64,000 nucleotides of DNA, taken from contig NZ_JADR01000011.1 of assembly GCF_000518485.1 (NCBI RefSeq), positions 1 through 64,000 of the forward strand, written 5' to 3'. Origin of the DNA: Olleya marilimosa CAM030. GTDB taxonomy: Bacteria > Bacteroidota > Bacteroidia > Flavobacteriales > Flavobacteriaceae. Below the pieces are notes generated by a model that was not told where the DNA came from, made no database searches, and saw only the letters and a list, made by a program, of their open reading frames with translations. Numbering within the stretch: the first letter of the stretch is position 1; every line of letters starts with the position of its first letter. This document shows, one piece after another, positions 19,480-28,067 of the stretch. Both the position numbers and the translations under genes were made by a program.

Positions 19480-19493
19480 CGCTTTCGCGGAAA
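19480..19493 (-). repeat. Dispersed GAAA-loop hairpin, copy 2
   Basis: CGCTTTCGCGGAAA is the exact reverse complement of the copy at 24083-24096 (TTTCCGCGAAAGCG). It lies between the aldehyde dehydrogenase stop and its terminator. Confidence 0.7.
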
Positions 19494-19495
19494 TT

Positions 19496-19527
19496 AAGCC
19501 ACATCGAAAGATGTGGCTTTTTTTTTG
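19496..19527 (+). terminator. Intrinsic terminator after the aldehyde dehydrogenase
   Basis: Perfect 10-bp stem AAGCCACATC/GATGTGGCTT with a GAAA tetraloop, followed by a run of T. Confidence 0.9.
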
Positions 19528-19654
19528 TTTTAAGCTAACTTTTTACGTCGTTGGTCGATTTTTAATGGTCTATATTTCATTTAGTTAAGATAAATGTTAA
19601 AAGATTTTTAATTTTTTAATAACTTGATAGTCATTAACTTAAAACCAAACCATA

Positions 19655-20599
19655 ATGAGTAAAAAAACCGGTTATCTTCTGGGTATTTTGCTGACTATTA
19701 TCTTGGGTACAATTTTGTGCTGGTATTTATGTTGTAAACCATGTCTTGAAGCAGATAAAGTTGCTATAGATAATACAACAAATACAGAAGATGTTTCAGT
19801 AAAAACAGATCAAAAAACAGCAACCATTAATGCATTTACAATAAAAGATGTTAATGGTGATTTAGATTTTCAAATTAATGATAATTTAAACTTTAAAACC
19901 TCAAGCCCTTTAATTATTGATTCTATCACATCCACTGTGGATGAAGGCGCAAGTAAACTTATCGCATATTACAACAGTAATCCTGATAAATTATTAAACA
20001 TCTATGGTCATTATCGTAGTGATGAGGTTAATAACTCTGTATTTCCAAATTTAGGTTTAGCACGTGCCAATGCTGCAAAAAATTATTTTGTATCAAAAGG
20101 GATGGCTTCAAAAATTATAAACACCTATAGTACATTGGACGATGACTTTAATGCAGATACAAATGGTGTAATGTATGGACCATTAAGCTATGAGGTTAAG
20201 ACTATTACAGCTGGAGACACAAGTATAGCAGATGATATTAAAAATTTAGGAGACGCTATAAAGGCAAATCCTTTGATTTTATATTTTGATACTGCTCAAG
20301 CCACAATAAACCTGTCGGATGATCAAAAACAAAAAGTATCAGATATGGTAAGGTATACAGACAAGGTTGATGGTGCATTAATTAATGTCACTGGATTTAC
20401 TGATAATACTGGAAGTCGATCTACTAATATAAAATTAGGTCAAGGTCGAGCCGACTTTACAAAACAATATTTAATACAAAACGGAATTGATAGTAGTAAA
20501 ATACAATCTTTTTCAAAGGGACCAGATTTACCAATTGCTGATAATGCAACTGAAGACGGTCGCGCAAAAAACAGAAGAGTAGAAGTAACCATTAACTAA
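19655..20599 (+). CDS. OmpA-family protein with N-terminal membrane anchor
   Basis: 314 residues. One transmembrane segment (about 7-26, ending LCWYLCCKPC) anchors the protein. The C-terminal domain (about 205-314) is a standard OmpA-like peptidoglycan-binding fold: ILYFDTAQATI, then GFTDNTGS, LGQGRADFTKQYL and DGRAKNRRVEV, which supply the Asp and Arg that contact diaminopimelate. An earlier segment (about 95-185, with LGLARANAAKNYFVSKGM) looks like a second, degenerate OmpA-like module. The next gene follows after 15 bases, so the two form an operon. Role inferred: tethering the envelope to the cell wall. Confidence 0.85.
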   Translation: MSKKTGYLLGILLTIILGTILCWYLCCKPCLEADKVAIDNTTNTEDVSVKTDQKTATINAFTIKDVNGDLDFQINDNLNFKTSSPLIIDSITSTVDEGASKLIAYYNSNPDKLLNIYGHYRSDEVNNSVFPNLGLARANAAKNYFVSKGMASKIINTYSTLDDDFNADTNGVMYGPLSYEVKTITAGDTSIADDIKNLGDAIKANPLILYFDTAQATINLSDDQKQKVSDMVRYTDKVDGALINVTGFTDNTGSRSTNIKLGQGRADFTKQYLIQNGIDSSKIQSFSKGPDLPIADNATEDGRAKNRRVEVTIN

Positions 20600-20614
20600 C
20601 AAAAAAATAAAATT

Positions 20615-21259
20615 ATGAATGTATTATTAGCTTTAAGTATTCCTTGCTGGTTAATACCATTATTAGTAGGAGTGATATGCGCAATTTTGGGCTATTTATT
20701 AGGACGCTTATTAGGTGGAGGCAGTCAACAAAACAACACAGATTTAAATGTTTATAAAAACCGAATTAGCAAATTAGAAACCGATTTGGCAGCTTGTAAA
20801 GCAAGTAAAGATAGCGTGTCACGATCGTCTGGAGCAGGCAATACTGCAACTTCATTTACCTCAAACCCACCAGCATCAACAACTACTACTAAAAAAGAAG
20901 CTACAACTAGTGTTACACCAGTAGTAACTAATCTGACTGACGCGTCTAAAGCGTCTGCAATTACTTTTGATGCAGCAGCTGCTAAATTAGCATTAGGTAA
21001 AAAAATAAAGGAGGACGATTTAACTGTAGTTGAAGGTATTGGACCAAAAATTAAAGAGTTATTCCATAGTCATAACATTACTACCTGGACTGCTTTAGCA
21101 GGTTGTACAGTCGAAAAATGTCAAGAGGTACTTAAAAGTGGAGGGAAACGATTTGAAATACACAAACCAGGCACTTGGCCTAAACAAGCAGATTTGGCTG
21201 CAAAGGGATTGTGGCAAGAGTTAAAAGATTGGCAAGACCAATTAGATGGAGGAAAATAA
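20615..21259 (+). CDS. Membrane-anchored helix-hairpin-helix protein (function unknown)
   Basis: 214 residues: an N-terminal transmembrane helix with a glycine-rich end (about 7-35, GYLLGRLLGGG), a short coiled-coil-like stretch (about 45-65), a Ser/Thr/Ala-rich linker (about 66-125), and a C-terminal helix-hairpin-helix region (about 138-214). The latter carries DDLTVVEGIGPKIKELF and TWTALA. This HhH form (VEGIGPKI) occurs in DNA-binding and ribosomal contexts, but here it is attached to the membrane. It is co-transcribed with the OmpA-like gene 15 bases upstream and ends at a strong terminator. Confidence 0.8.
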   Translation: MNVLLALSIPCWLIPLLVGVICAILGYLLGRLLGGGSQQNNTDLNVYKNRISKLETDLAACKASKDSVSRSSGAGNTATSFTSNPPASTTTTKKEATTSVTPVVTNLTDASKASAITFDAAAAKLALGKKIKEDDLTVVEGIGPKIKELFHSHNITTWTALAGCTVEKCQEVLKSGGKRFEIHKPGTWPKQADLAAKGLWQELKDWQDQLDGGK

Positions 21260-21279
21260 TAATTGTCTTAATAAATCAA

Positions 21280-21315
21280 AAAAGCCAATATTTACAATTG
21301 TAAATATTGGCTTTT
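21280..21315. terminator. Perfect 36-bp palindromic terminator
   Basis: The two 18-base halves, AAAAGCCAATATTTACAA and TTGTAAATATTGGCTTTT, are exact complements. They form a long stem with A-runs on one side and T-runs on the other, so it can work in both directions. It closes the OmpA/HhH operon. Confidence 0.9.
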
Positions 21316-21340
21316 AAAGTAATTTAAAACCTTATTCAAT

Positions 21341-21419
21341 GCCGAAACTTTATCGGGAGAATCAAGGTTTTTGTGTTAATTAATGGGTTTGCTATTGCAT
21401 AATAGCTGTATTAATTAAC
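21341..21419. other. Structured intergenic segment with nested hairpins
   Basis: Past the terminator, a small CCGA/TCGG hairpin (about 21342-21356) is followed by a nested structure. The outer 10-bp arms are GTTAATTAAT (21375-21384) and ATTAATTAAC (21410-21419); the inner stem is GCTATT/AATAGC with a GCAT loop (21391-21406). It lies downstream of the leftward AlbA_2 gene and may be its 3' UTR end. No U-tract is present. Confidence 0.5.
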
Positions 21420-21465
21420 TATTTATAGTTATTATTTAAGTATACTTTAAACAACAACTTTAATC

Positions 21466-22596
21466 TTAATTGTATTTTACTTTGCGTAAAATACGCAAGA
21501 CGTCTTTGTACTTTCTGTATATTTCTGGAAGCGGTTTTAAATAAGGTTTTGCCTCATTTAATTTGTCCAAAGCTTCGTGAAATAAATTCAGATAACATAT
21601 AAGATACGTATCAGGTAGGTTGTTTAGATCTTTTGTTTCGTTATTATTTAAAATTTGTCCTTTTTTTAGTTTTTCTAAAATCGAATTGTTGCTATTGTAT
21701 ATGTGGTGTAACACCTTTTTATCAAATTGTGGTGGGTTAAAAATTAGGGTAGACTCTATGTTATAACTAGCATTGTCATTAAAATTAATAACTGTTTTTT
21801 CTAAAGGATAATATTTATAAGAATTTTGAAGTCCTAGTTTTAAGTATTCAATAATTGTAAAAGAATCTTGACTAAATGTAATTGAAACCTCATCTAAAGT
21901 TGAAAAAAATAAACGGACTTGCTCATTAATAAGTTCGATGTCTACTCTAGAGTAAAATGTTTCATCTTTAATTTGTTTTTTTTCGCCAGACCAACACAGT
22001 ACAAAGTATTCTTTAAAAACAATATAATTAGGGTTGTAGTCTTGGCGTTTTTTCATAAAATCAAAAACTCCATCTAAAGTATATTGTATGTTGTTTTGTG
22101 CGTGATTCTCAATAGCTTCTACAATCTTAGAGTTTACATCTTGTATTTTGCTGTTAAATACTTTAGGCATACTAATGCTACCATCTCTAAAAAACACTGA
22201 TCCACCGTAATATTTCCAGATGTTTTTTCTAAGTGATGTCAAACCATTATTGGCACGTATAGTAACTAAGCCTACGACTTTATGGTCGGGAAGATGTGGA
22301 AACGGAATATTTTCGTATTGTACAATTGGAGGATTGGTTAAATAAGCGTTGATTAAGTTTTGGATTTTAGAATCGTCAAAAAAATCAACGCCAATTATTG
22401 TATTGTCTTCATCCTCTACACCTATAACTATGTACGAGTTGTTTTTTGGGTTAGAATTGGATAAGGCGCAAACGTGCTTTAAAAATTTGGCTTTACCTTC
22501 TTTTTGATTAATATCAATTTTTCGCTTTTTATCATAAAAACTATTCTCGTCGTTATGCGCAAGTAAGTTTTTAATAAGTAAGCGTTTATTAATCAT
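21466..22596 (-). CDS. AlbA_2 (Schlafen-type) domain protein
   Basis: 376 residues. The N-terminal half (about 18-150) fits the AlbA_2 putative nucleic-acid/ATP-binding domain: an acidic start, KFLKHVCALSNSN, then YIVIGVEDEDNTIIGVD and later a YYGGSVFFRDGS segment typical of the family. The C-terminal half (about 160-376) is not recognised. It is the last gene of a leftward operon, starting three bases past the stop of the SDR gene. AlbA_2 proteins include regulators and defence-associated proteins; here the neighbours are two oxidoreductases, giving no clear hint. Function unknown. Confidence 0.75.
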   Translation of the reverse strand: MINKRLLIKNLLAHNDENSFYDKKRKIDINQKEGKAKFLKHVCALSNSNPKNNSYIVIGVEDEDNTIIGVDFFDDSKIQNLINAYLTNPPIVQYENIPFPHLPDHKVVGLVTIRANNGLTSLRKNIWKYYGGSVFFRDGSISMPKVFNSKIQDVNSKIVEAIENHAQNNIQYTLDGVFDFMKKRQDYNPNYIVFKEYFVLCWSGEKKQIKDETFYSRVDIELINEQVRLFFSTLDEVSITFSQDSFTIIEYLKLGLQNSYKYYPLEKTVINFNDNASYNIESTLIFNPPQFDKKVLHHIYNSNNSILEKLKKGQILNNNETKDLNNLPDTYLICYLNLFHEALDKLNEAKPYLKPLPEIYRKYKDVLRILRKVKYN

Positions 22597-22599
22597 GAT

Positions 22600-23349
22600 T
22601 TATTCTTTTTTTACAATTGTTGAGGTTGCTTGAGCTGTACAAAACATTAAAACATCTGCAATATTAACATGTGCTGGACGTGATACTGCAAAATAAATGA
22701 CTTCTGCTAAATCCTCTGGTTGTAAAGCTTTGTAACCTTTGTAAACACTATCGGCTTTGGCGTCTCCTTTAAATCTTACTTTGGAGAATTCTGTCTCGAC
22801 CAAACCAGGATTTATGGCTGTGACTTTAATGCCAAAAGGATTTAGGTCAATACGCATGCCTTCTGTAAGTGCAACAACAGCGTGTTTGCTGGCACAATAC
22901 ACATTGCCCTTAGGGTAGACTTCTTTTCCTGCAGAAGACCCTATGTTAATAATATGTCCTGATTGGCGTGCTGTCATTTGTGGTATAATGGCTTTGCTAA
23001 CGTATAGCAATCCTTTTACATTAATGTCCATCATAGCATCCCAATCGTCTAAATCACCATCTTGTATTGGGTCTAATCCATGCGCATTTCCTGCGTTATT
23101 TACTAATATGTCAATATGTTTAAATGTTTCTGGTAAGCTGTTAATAGCATCAAAAACAGCTGTTTTATCACTAACGTCAAAATTTAAAGTGTGTACATTA
23201 GTTTGTTTTTCTAAAGCTTTTTCAATGGTGTCTAATCTTTCTTGACGACGTCCGCAAAGAATTAAGTTAATGCCTTGTTTTGCAAATTCATGAGCTGTTG
23301 CACGACCTATTCCGCTTGTGGCTCCAGTTATTAATGCTGTTTTATTCAT
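22600..23349 (-). CDS. Short-chain dehydrogenase/reductase (YdfG-like)
   Basis: 249-residue NAD(P)-dependent SDR. The Rossmann glycine motif TGATSGIG (about 8-15) is followed by CGRR, which suggests NADPH preference. The NNAG motif (about 86-89), a catalytic serine in IINIGSSAGKE and the YxxxK pair in YCASKHAV are all present. The overall pattern matches the YdfG/3-hydroxy-acid dehydrogenase branch. It is the middle gene of the leftward aldo-keto reductase / SDR / AlbA_2 set, with 50 bases to the gene upstream. Substrate not determinable. Confidence 0.88.
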   Translation of the reverse strand: MNKTALITGATSGIGRATAHEFAKQGINLILCGRRQERLDTIEKALEKQTNVHTLNFDVSDKTAVFDAINSLPETFKHIDILVNNAGNAHGLDPIQDGDLDDWDAMMDINVKGLLYVSKAIIPQMTARQSGHIINIGSSAGKEVYPKGNVYCASKHAVVALTEGMRIDLNPFGIKVTAINPGLVETEFSKVRFKGDAKADSVYKGYKALQPEDLAEVIYFAVSRPAHVNIADVLMFCTAQATSTIVKKE

Positions 23350-23399
23350 GTAATAATGTCTTGTTAAGCAATTATTTGTTTTAGTTTTTTGATCTTGTT

Positions 23400-24275
23400 T
23401 TAAGGTACTTTATGTCCTTGACTAGCGACTAAAATTAAAAACCAATCTTCTAATTCTAGATTTATGTTAGTTGCTGCTATTGCGTCAGATAACCTTTGGC
23501 TGTTTGTTGTGCCAACTACAGGTGTAATATTTGCAGGATGTTTTAATATCCAAGATAAAAGTAATTGGTCTTCTGATGCATTGTATTTTTGCGATAAAGC
23601 TCCTAATTGTTTATGTATACGTCTTGTTTGTTCTGTGTCTTCTTTAAATGTTATACCTAATGGAGACCAACACATTGGTTTAATATTATGTAATTGCATA
23701 TGGTCCAATGTGCCATCATGCATTGCTGTGTGTTGGGTTAAAGAAAACTCGATTTGGTTTACAGCAACGTCAACTTTTTTTGAAAGTAAATTGATTTGTG
23801 ATGGTGTAAAATTAGAGACTCCAAATTCTTTTATTTTACCTTGTTGTTTAAGCTTTTTAACAGCTTCTTCTACTTCTTCAATTTGCATTAAAGGACTTGG
23901 TCTGTGTAATAATAATAAATCTAAATAGTCCGTTTTTAAGTTTTTTAAGGATTGCTCTGCAGACCAAATTATGTAGTCTTTACTGTAATTGTAATGTTTT
24001 ACTTTTAATTGTGGACGTGCATTGCCAAGGTATTCGATTCCGCATTTGGATATTAACTGTATTTGATCTCTGTTTATATTACTTTCCGCGAAAGCGTTAC
24101 CAAACTCAGCTTCTGTTGTGTAATCGCCATAAATATCTGCATGGTCAAATGTAGTAATCTGATTATTAATACAATGGTGCATTAATTTGATGTATTCAGT
24201 GTTACTTAATTGTTTTCCCCATTTTCCCCAAGTCATGGTGCCTGCAATTACTTGAGAGTACTTGTTTTTTGTCAT
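23400..24275 (-). CDS. Aldo/keto reductase (YdhF-like)
   Basis: 291-residue (beta/alpha)8 NADPH-dependent oxidoreductase. The catalytic tetrad is visible: Asp in FDHADIYG, Tyr in the same motif, Lys in LISKCG and His in LLLLHRP. GVSNF and the C-terminal TPVVGTTNSQRL are the usual cofactor-binding segments. The sequence is closest in style to the E. coli YdhF group. It is first in the leftward operon. The GAAA-loop repeat at 24083-24096 lies inside the gene and encodes the AFAES stretch. Confidence 0.9.
   Translation of the reverse strand: MTKNKYSQVIAGTMTWGKWGKQLSNTEYIKLMHHCINNQITTFDHADIYGDYTTEAEFGNAFAESNINRDQIQLISKCGIEYLGNARPQLKVKHYNYSKDYIIWSAEQSLKNLKTDYLDLLLLHRPSPLMQIEEVEEAVKKLKQQGKIKEFGVSNFTPSQINLLSKKVDVAVNQIEFSLTQHTAMHDGTLDHMQLHNIKPMCWSPLGITFKEDTEQTRRIHKQLGALSQKYNASEDQLLLSWILKHPANITPVVGTTNSQRLSDAIAATNINLELEDWFLILVASQGHKVP
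24083..24096 (+). repeat. Dispersed GAAA-loop hairpin, copy 3, inside the aldo/keto reductase gene
   Basis: TTTCCGCGAAAGCG, identical (inverted) to the intergenic copy at 19480-19493. On the coding strand it specifies A-F-A-E, in frame. Confidence 0.7.
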
Positions 24276-24437
24276 AGTTTAAAATCTTCAATAAAAGTAA
24301 AGCATAAATTACTCTTAAAAGTCTAATAAACACCCTATTTTTAACCAATTATTAACACGATTGCAATAAAAAAATTAACAATTTGCAACACTTGAATTAA
24401 ATCATAGATAGTTCATTGCCTTTAAAAATATTACATA

Positions 24438-25439
24438 ATGGAACAAACAAGTACGATTGATATAAAATCGATTAACGAGAAAATTGAAAAGGAAAGTGCA
24501 TTTGTAGATTTACTAATGCTTGAAATGAATAAAGTTATCGTTGGACAAAAACATATGGTCGAGCGATTATTGATTGGACTATTAGGACAAGGTCACATTT
24601 TATTAGAAGGTGTACCTGGTTTAGCAAAAACATTAGCTATTAATACATTATCTCAGGCTATTGATGCTAGTTTTAGTCGTATACAATTTACACCAGATTT
24701 ATTACCCTCTGATGTTGTTGGTACCTTAATTTTTAATATGAAAGAGAATGATTTCTCTATCAAGAAAGGACCAATCTTTGCTAATTTTGTGTTAGCAGAT
24801 GAGATTAACAGAGCACCTGCAAAAGTACAATCTGCTTTGTTAGAAGCTATGCAAGAAAAGCAAGTGACTATTGGAGACGAAACGTTTAAGTTAGATAAAC
24901 CATTTTTAGTAATGGCAACTCAAAACCCAGTTGAGCAAGAAGGGACTTATACATTGCCTGAAGCACAAGTGGACCGTTTTATGCTTAAAACAGTTATAGA
25001 TTACCCAAAACAAGCCGAAGAGCAGTTAATTATGCGTGCTAATTTAAAAGGTAATTGGGACAAAGTTAATCCTGTAGTGTCTGTTGCACAAATCTTAAAA
25101 GCTCAAGAAGCAGTTAGAGAAGTTTATATGGACGAAAAAATTGAAAAATATATCCTAGATATCATTTTTGCGACACGTTATCCAGAAAATTATAAACTAG
25201 CAGATTTAAAACCATTAATTAGTTTTGGTGCTTCACCACGTGGAAGTATTAATCTAGCAACAGCTGCAAAATGTTATGCATTTATTAAGCGTCGTGGTTA
25301 TGTAATACCAGAAGATGTGCGTGCTGTAGTGCATGATGTGTTACGTCACAGAGTTGGAATTACCTATGAGGCTGAAGCCGAAAATGTAACCTCTGTAGAT
25401 ATTATTAATAAAATAGTTAACGAAATTGAAGTTCCATAA
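24438..25439 (+). CDS. MoxR-family AAA+ ATPase
   Basis: 333 residues. Walker A is GVPGLAKT (58-65), Walker B FVLADEIN (D121-E122), and the sensor segment ATQNP lies at about 160-164, followed by the arginine-containing lid. MoxR ATPases act as chaperones that mature or insert partners into metalloprotein or envelope complexes and are commonly encoded before DUF58 and VWA proteins, as here. It begins the moxR-DUF58-Bat run on the + strand and is presumably the energy-using component of the system. Confidence 0.95.
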   Translation: MEQTSTIDIKSINEKIEKESAFVDLLMLEMNKVIVGQKHMVERLLIGLLGQGHILLEGVPGLAKTLAINTLSQAIDASFSRIQFTPDLLPSDVVGTLIFNMKENDFSIKKGPIFANFVLADEINRAPAKVQSALLEAMQEKQVTIGDETFKLDKPFLVMATQNPVEQEGTYTLPEAQVDRFMLKTVIDYPKQAEEQLIMRANLKGNWDKVNPVVSVAQILKAQEAVREVYMDEKIEKYILDIIFATRYPENYKLADLKPLISFGASPRGSINLATAAKCYAFIKRRGYVIPEDVRAVVHDVLRHRVGITYEAEAENVTSVDIINKIVNEIEVP

Positions 25440-25498
25440 TGGAGTTATTACTATTTTTTTAATTGTAAACTCAAGACTGCACACTGCATACTTAAAAA

Positions 25499-26365
25499 AT
25501 GGATACTAAAGAATTACTAAAAAAAGTACGAAAAATAGAGATTAAGACACGTCGTTTGTCTGATCATATATTTGGAGGAGAGTACCACTCGACCTTTAAA
25601 GGTCGTGGTATGACTTTTTCTGAAGTAAGACAATACCAATATGGTGATGATGTAAGAAACATAGATTGGAATGTTACTGCACGTACCAATCAACCACACA
25701 TTAAGGTTTTTGAAGAAGAAAGAGAATTAACCATGATGTTAATGGTTGATGTCTCTGGATCAGAGTTATTTGGTACAGAAAACCAATTTAAAAGTGAAAT
25801 TGTTACCGAAATTGCTGCAACCTTAGCCTTTTCTGCTACTCAAAATAATGATAAAATTGGATTGATTTTATTTTCCGATCAAGTCGAATTATATATACCA
25901 CCCAAAAAAGGACGTTCTCACGTTTTACGAATCATTAGAGACTTAATAGAATTTGAGCCTAAAAGCAAACAAACTAATATTGTTGAAGCTTTAAAGTTTT
26001 TACGTAGCGTGATGAAAAAAAAGGCGATTGTTTTTATAATGAGCGATTTTATTGCAGACGACTATCAGCAAACGCTTAAAATAGCTGCTGGAAAGCACGA
26101 TATTACTGGGATTAGAGTTTTTGATAAACATGAGGCTAGTATTCCTAATTTAGGAATGGTGCAGATGGAAGATGAAGAAACAGGCGAGTTAATGTTGGTT
26201 AATACAGGATCAAAAACAGTAAGACATAATTACGCCAAATTTTATAACCAGAAAGTAAATTACTATAAAGATAGTTTTGCTAAATCTGGAGCAGGTACTT
26301 TAGCTTGCAGAACAGATGAGAGTTACGTAAAAAAACTATTAGGCTATTTTAAAACTAGAGGATAA
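25499..26365 (+). CDS. DUF58 domain protein
   Basis: 288 residues. The N-terminal part contains YHSTFKGRGMTFSEVR and the DUF58 hallmark YGDDVRNIDWNVTAR (about 49-63). A VWA-like core with a MIDAS-type DVSGS motif (about 83-87) follows. It is soluble, with no membrane segment. DUF58 proteins are the usual partners of MoxR ATPases, and the gene lies 59 bases after moxR. Together with the downstream genes it forms the Bacteroidota aerotolerance-type cluster. Confidence 0.93.
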   Translation: MDTKELLKKVRKIEIKTRRLSDHIFGGEYHSTFKGRGMTFSEVRQYQYGDDVRNIDWNVTARTNQPHIKVFEEERELTMMLMVDVSGSELFGTENQFKSEIVTEIAATLAFSATQNNDKIGLILFSDQVELYIPPKKGRSHVLRIIRDLIEFEPKSKQTNIVEALKFLRSVMKKKAIVFIMSDFIADDYQQTLKIAAGKHDITGIRVFDKHEASIPNLGMVQMEDEETGELMLVNTGSKTVRHNYAKFYNQKVNYYKDSFAKSGAGTLACRTDESYVKKLLGYFKTRG

Positions 26366-26393
26366 TTAATTATAGTAAAGTAAAAACTAGAAA

Positions 26394-28067
26394 GTGAATA
26401 CAAAAATAAATTATAATAGGTTTGGTACAATAAAGGCTGTAAGTATAGGTCTTATTGCTTTTACCTTTTTGCTTTTCCCATTCATTTCTTTTTCACAAGT
26501 TAAAGCGTCAATTGACTCTACGTCAATTAAAATTGGCCAACAGATTACTTACAAGATTGAGGTAGAAACAGACACTGTAAATAGTGTGGTGTTTCCGGTT
26601 GGTCAAAGTTTTATGCCTTTAGAAATGATTGAGGCCTATAAAACAGATACAACAAAACAACAAGATAAATATACACTGATAAAAAAATATGGCTTAACCC
26701 AATTTGATTCTGGTCGATATGTCATTCCTAAACAAAAGGTAATTATAGCAGGAAAACAATACATTACAGACTCGTTGTTAGTTAATGTTAATAATATAGT
26801 TGTAGACACTACCAAGCAAAAACTATACGACATCAAACCAATGATAGCTGTGCAAAAACCAGCAAGTGATTGGTGGAAGTATTTGCTATTAGGGATATTA
26901 ATTTTAAGTCTTATAGGTTTTATTATTTATTGGTTTGTTTGGCGTAAAAAACCACTAACAGAAGAGGAGCAAATTGCGTTATTACTACCTTATGACAGAG
27001 CAAAATTAGCATTACAAAAACTAGACGAAAGCAATTATTTAGCTTACGATAAGTACAAAGAATATTACTCAGAGTTAACCTTAGCTATTCGTAAATATTT
27101 AGACGAAAAAGTGTATGACAGAGCGTTAGAAAGCACTACTGACGAGCTAATAACCCGTTTAGAAATTTTAAGCGATGGTAATCAAATAGAATTAACTAAA
27201 GACCACATTAAAAAAATCGAATCGGTTTTAAAACGTGCCGATTTAGTAAAGTTTGCTAAATCTGCTCCAGATGTAGAGTTGGCAAAAATTGACAGAACAG
27301 TTATAGATCAAGAAATTGATTATGTTAAAGAGGCATTGCCAGAAGCTTCAGAAGAAGAAAAACTTTTAGATATAGAATATAAGAAACAACAAGAAAAAAA
27401 AGAGTTTCGTCAAAAAGTATGGGTTACAATAGCTGCTATTGTTTTTATGTTAGGACTAACATTTGCTGCTTTTAGCTACAGATACGGTTTTAATTATGTT
27501 GTGGATACCATTTTTCAAAAGGACACAAAACAATTATTAGAAGGTGGTTGGGTTGACAGTGACTACGGTTTTCCACCAATTACAATATCTACTCCAGAAG
27601 TTTTAAAGCGTGAAGAAGTAGCAATACCAGACGATTTAATCGATAAAATAAAGGTTTCTAATTTTGGATATCAGTTAGAAGATAAATTTACAATTGCTAT
27701 TACTTCTACAGTGTTAAAAAGTGCGCCAGATCAAGAAAATGCACCTTCACCAGAAAACAATGTATTAAAGGCTATTGAAGATAATTTAAAAGCTATTGAA
27801 GCAACAGGAGGAAGAAATATAATTTCTAATAAAGATAAATTTAAAACACCAAATGGAGCAGAAGGTGTTAAAACATCCGGAACCTTTGACTATCCAATTG
27901 ATGATGATAAACAGGATTATGTTAATGGACAATTTGTAATTTTAAGTTTTGCTAATAAAGATGTGACACAGCAAATACTAATAACCTATTTAAAGGATGA
28001 TATTTATTTAGACCAAGTTGTAGAGCGCATTGTTGCGTCTATAGAACTTAATCAAAAAGAAGACTAA
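26394..28067 (+). CDS. BatD-like membrane protein of the Bat operon (557 aa)
   Basis: GTG start at 26394. An N-terminal hydrophobic signal/anchor (about 15-35, ISFSQ) is followed by a periplasmic Ig-like domain like that of BatD proteins (about 36-155), a transmembrane helix (about 160-183), a cytoplasmic helical region (about 190-325, YSELTLAIRKYLDEKVYDR), a second transmembrane helix (about 345-367) and a C-terminal periplasmic domain with GGWVDSDYGFPP. Its stop overlaps the batA start by one base (TAATG), so translation is probably coupled. In this position the order DUF58, this gene, batA argues that it is a structural member of the complex. The exact role is not established. Confidence 0.8.
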   Translation: MNTKINYNRFGTIKAVSIGLIAFTFLLFPFISFSQVKASIDSTSIKIGQQITYKIEVETDTVNSVVFPVGQSFMPLEMIEAYKTDTTKQQDKYTLIKKYGLTQFDSGRYVIPKQKVIIAGKQYITDSLLVNVNNIVVDTTKQKLYDIKPMIAVQKPASDWWKYLLLGILILSLIGFIIYWFVWRKKPLTEEEQIALLLPYDRAKLALQKLDESNYLAYDKYKEYYSELTLAIRKYLDEKVYDRALESTTDELITRLEILSDGNQIELTKDHIKKIESVLKRADLVKFAKSAPDVELAKIDRTVIDQEIDYVKEALPEASEEEKLLDIEYKKQQEKKEFRQKVWVTIAAIVFMLGLTFAAFSYRYGFNYVVDTIFQKDTKQLLEGGWVDSDYGFPPITISTPEVLKREEVAIPDDLIDKIKVSNFGYQLEDKFTIAITSTVLKSAPDQENAPSPENNVLKAIEDNLKAIEATGGRNIISNKDKFKTPNGAEGVKTSGTFDYPIDDDKQDYVNGQFVILSFANKDVTQQILITYLKDDIYLDQVVERIVASIELNQKED

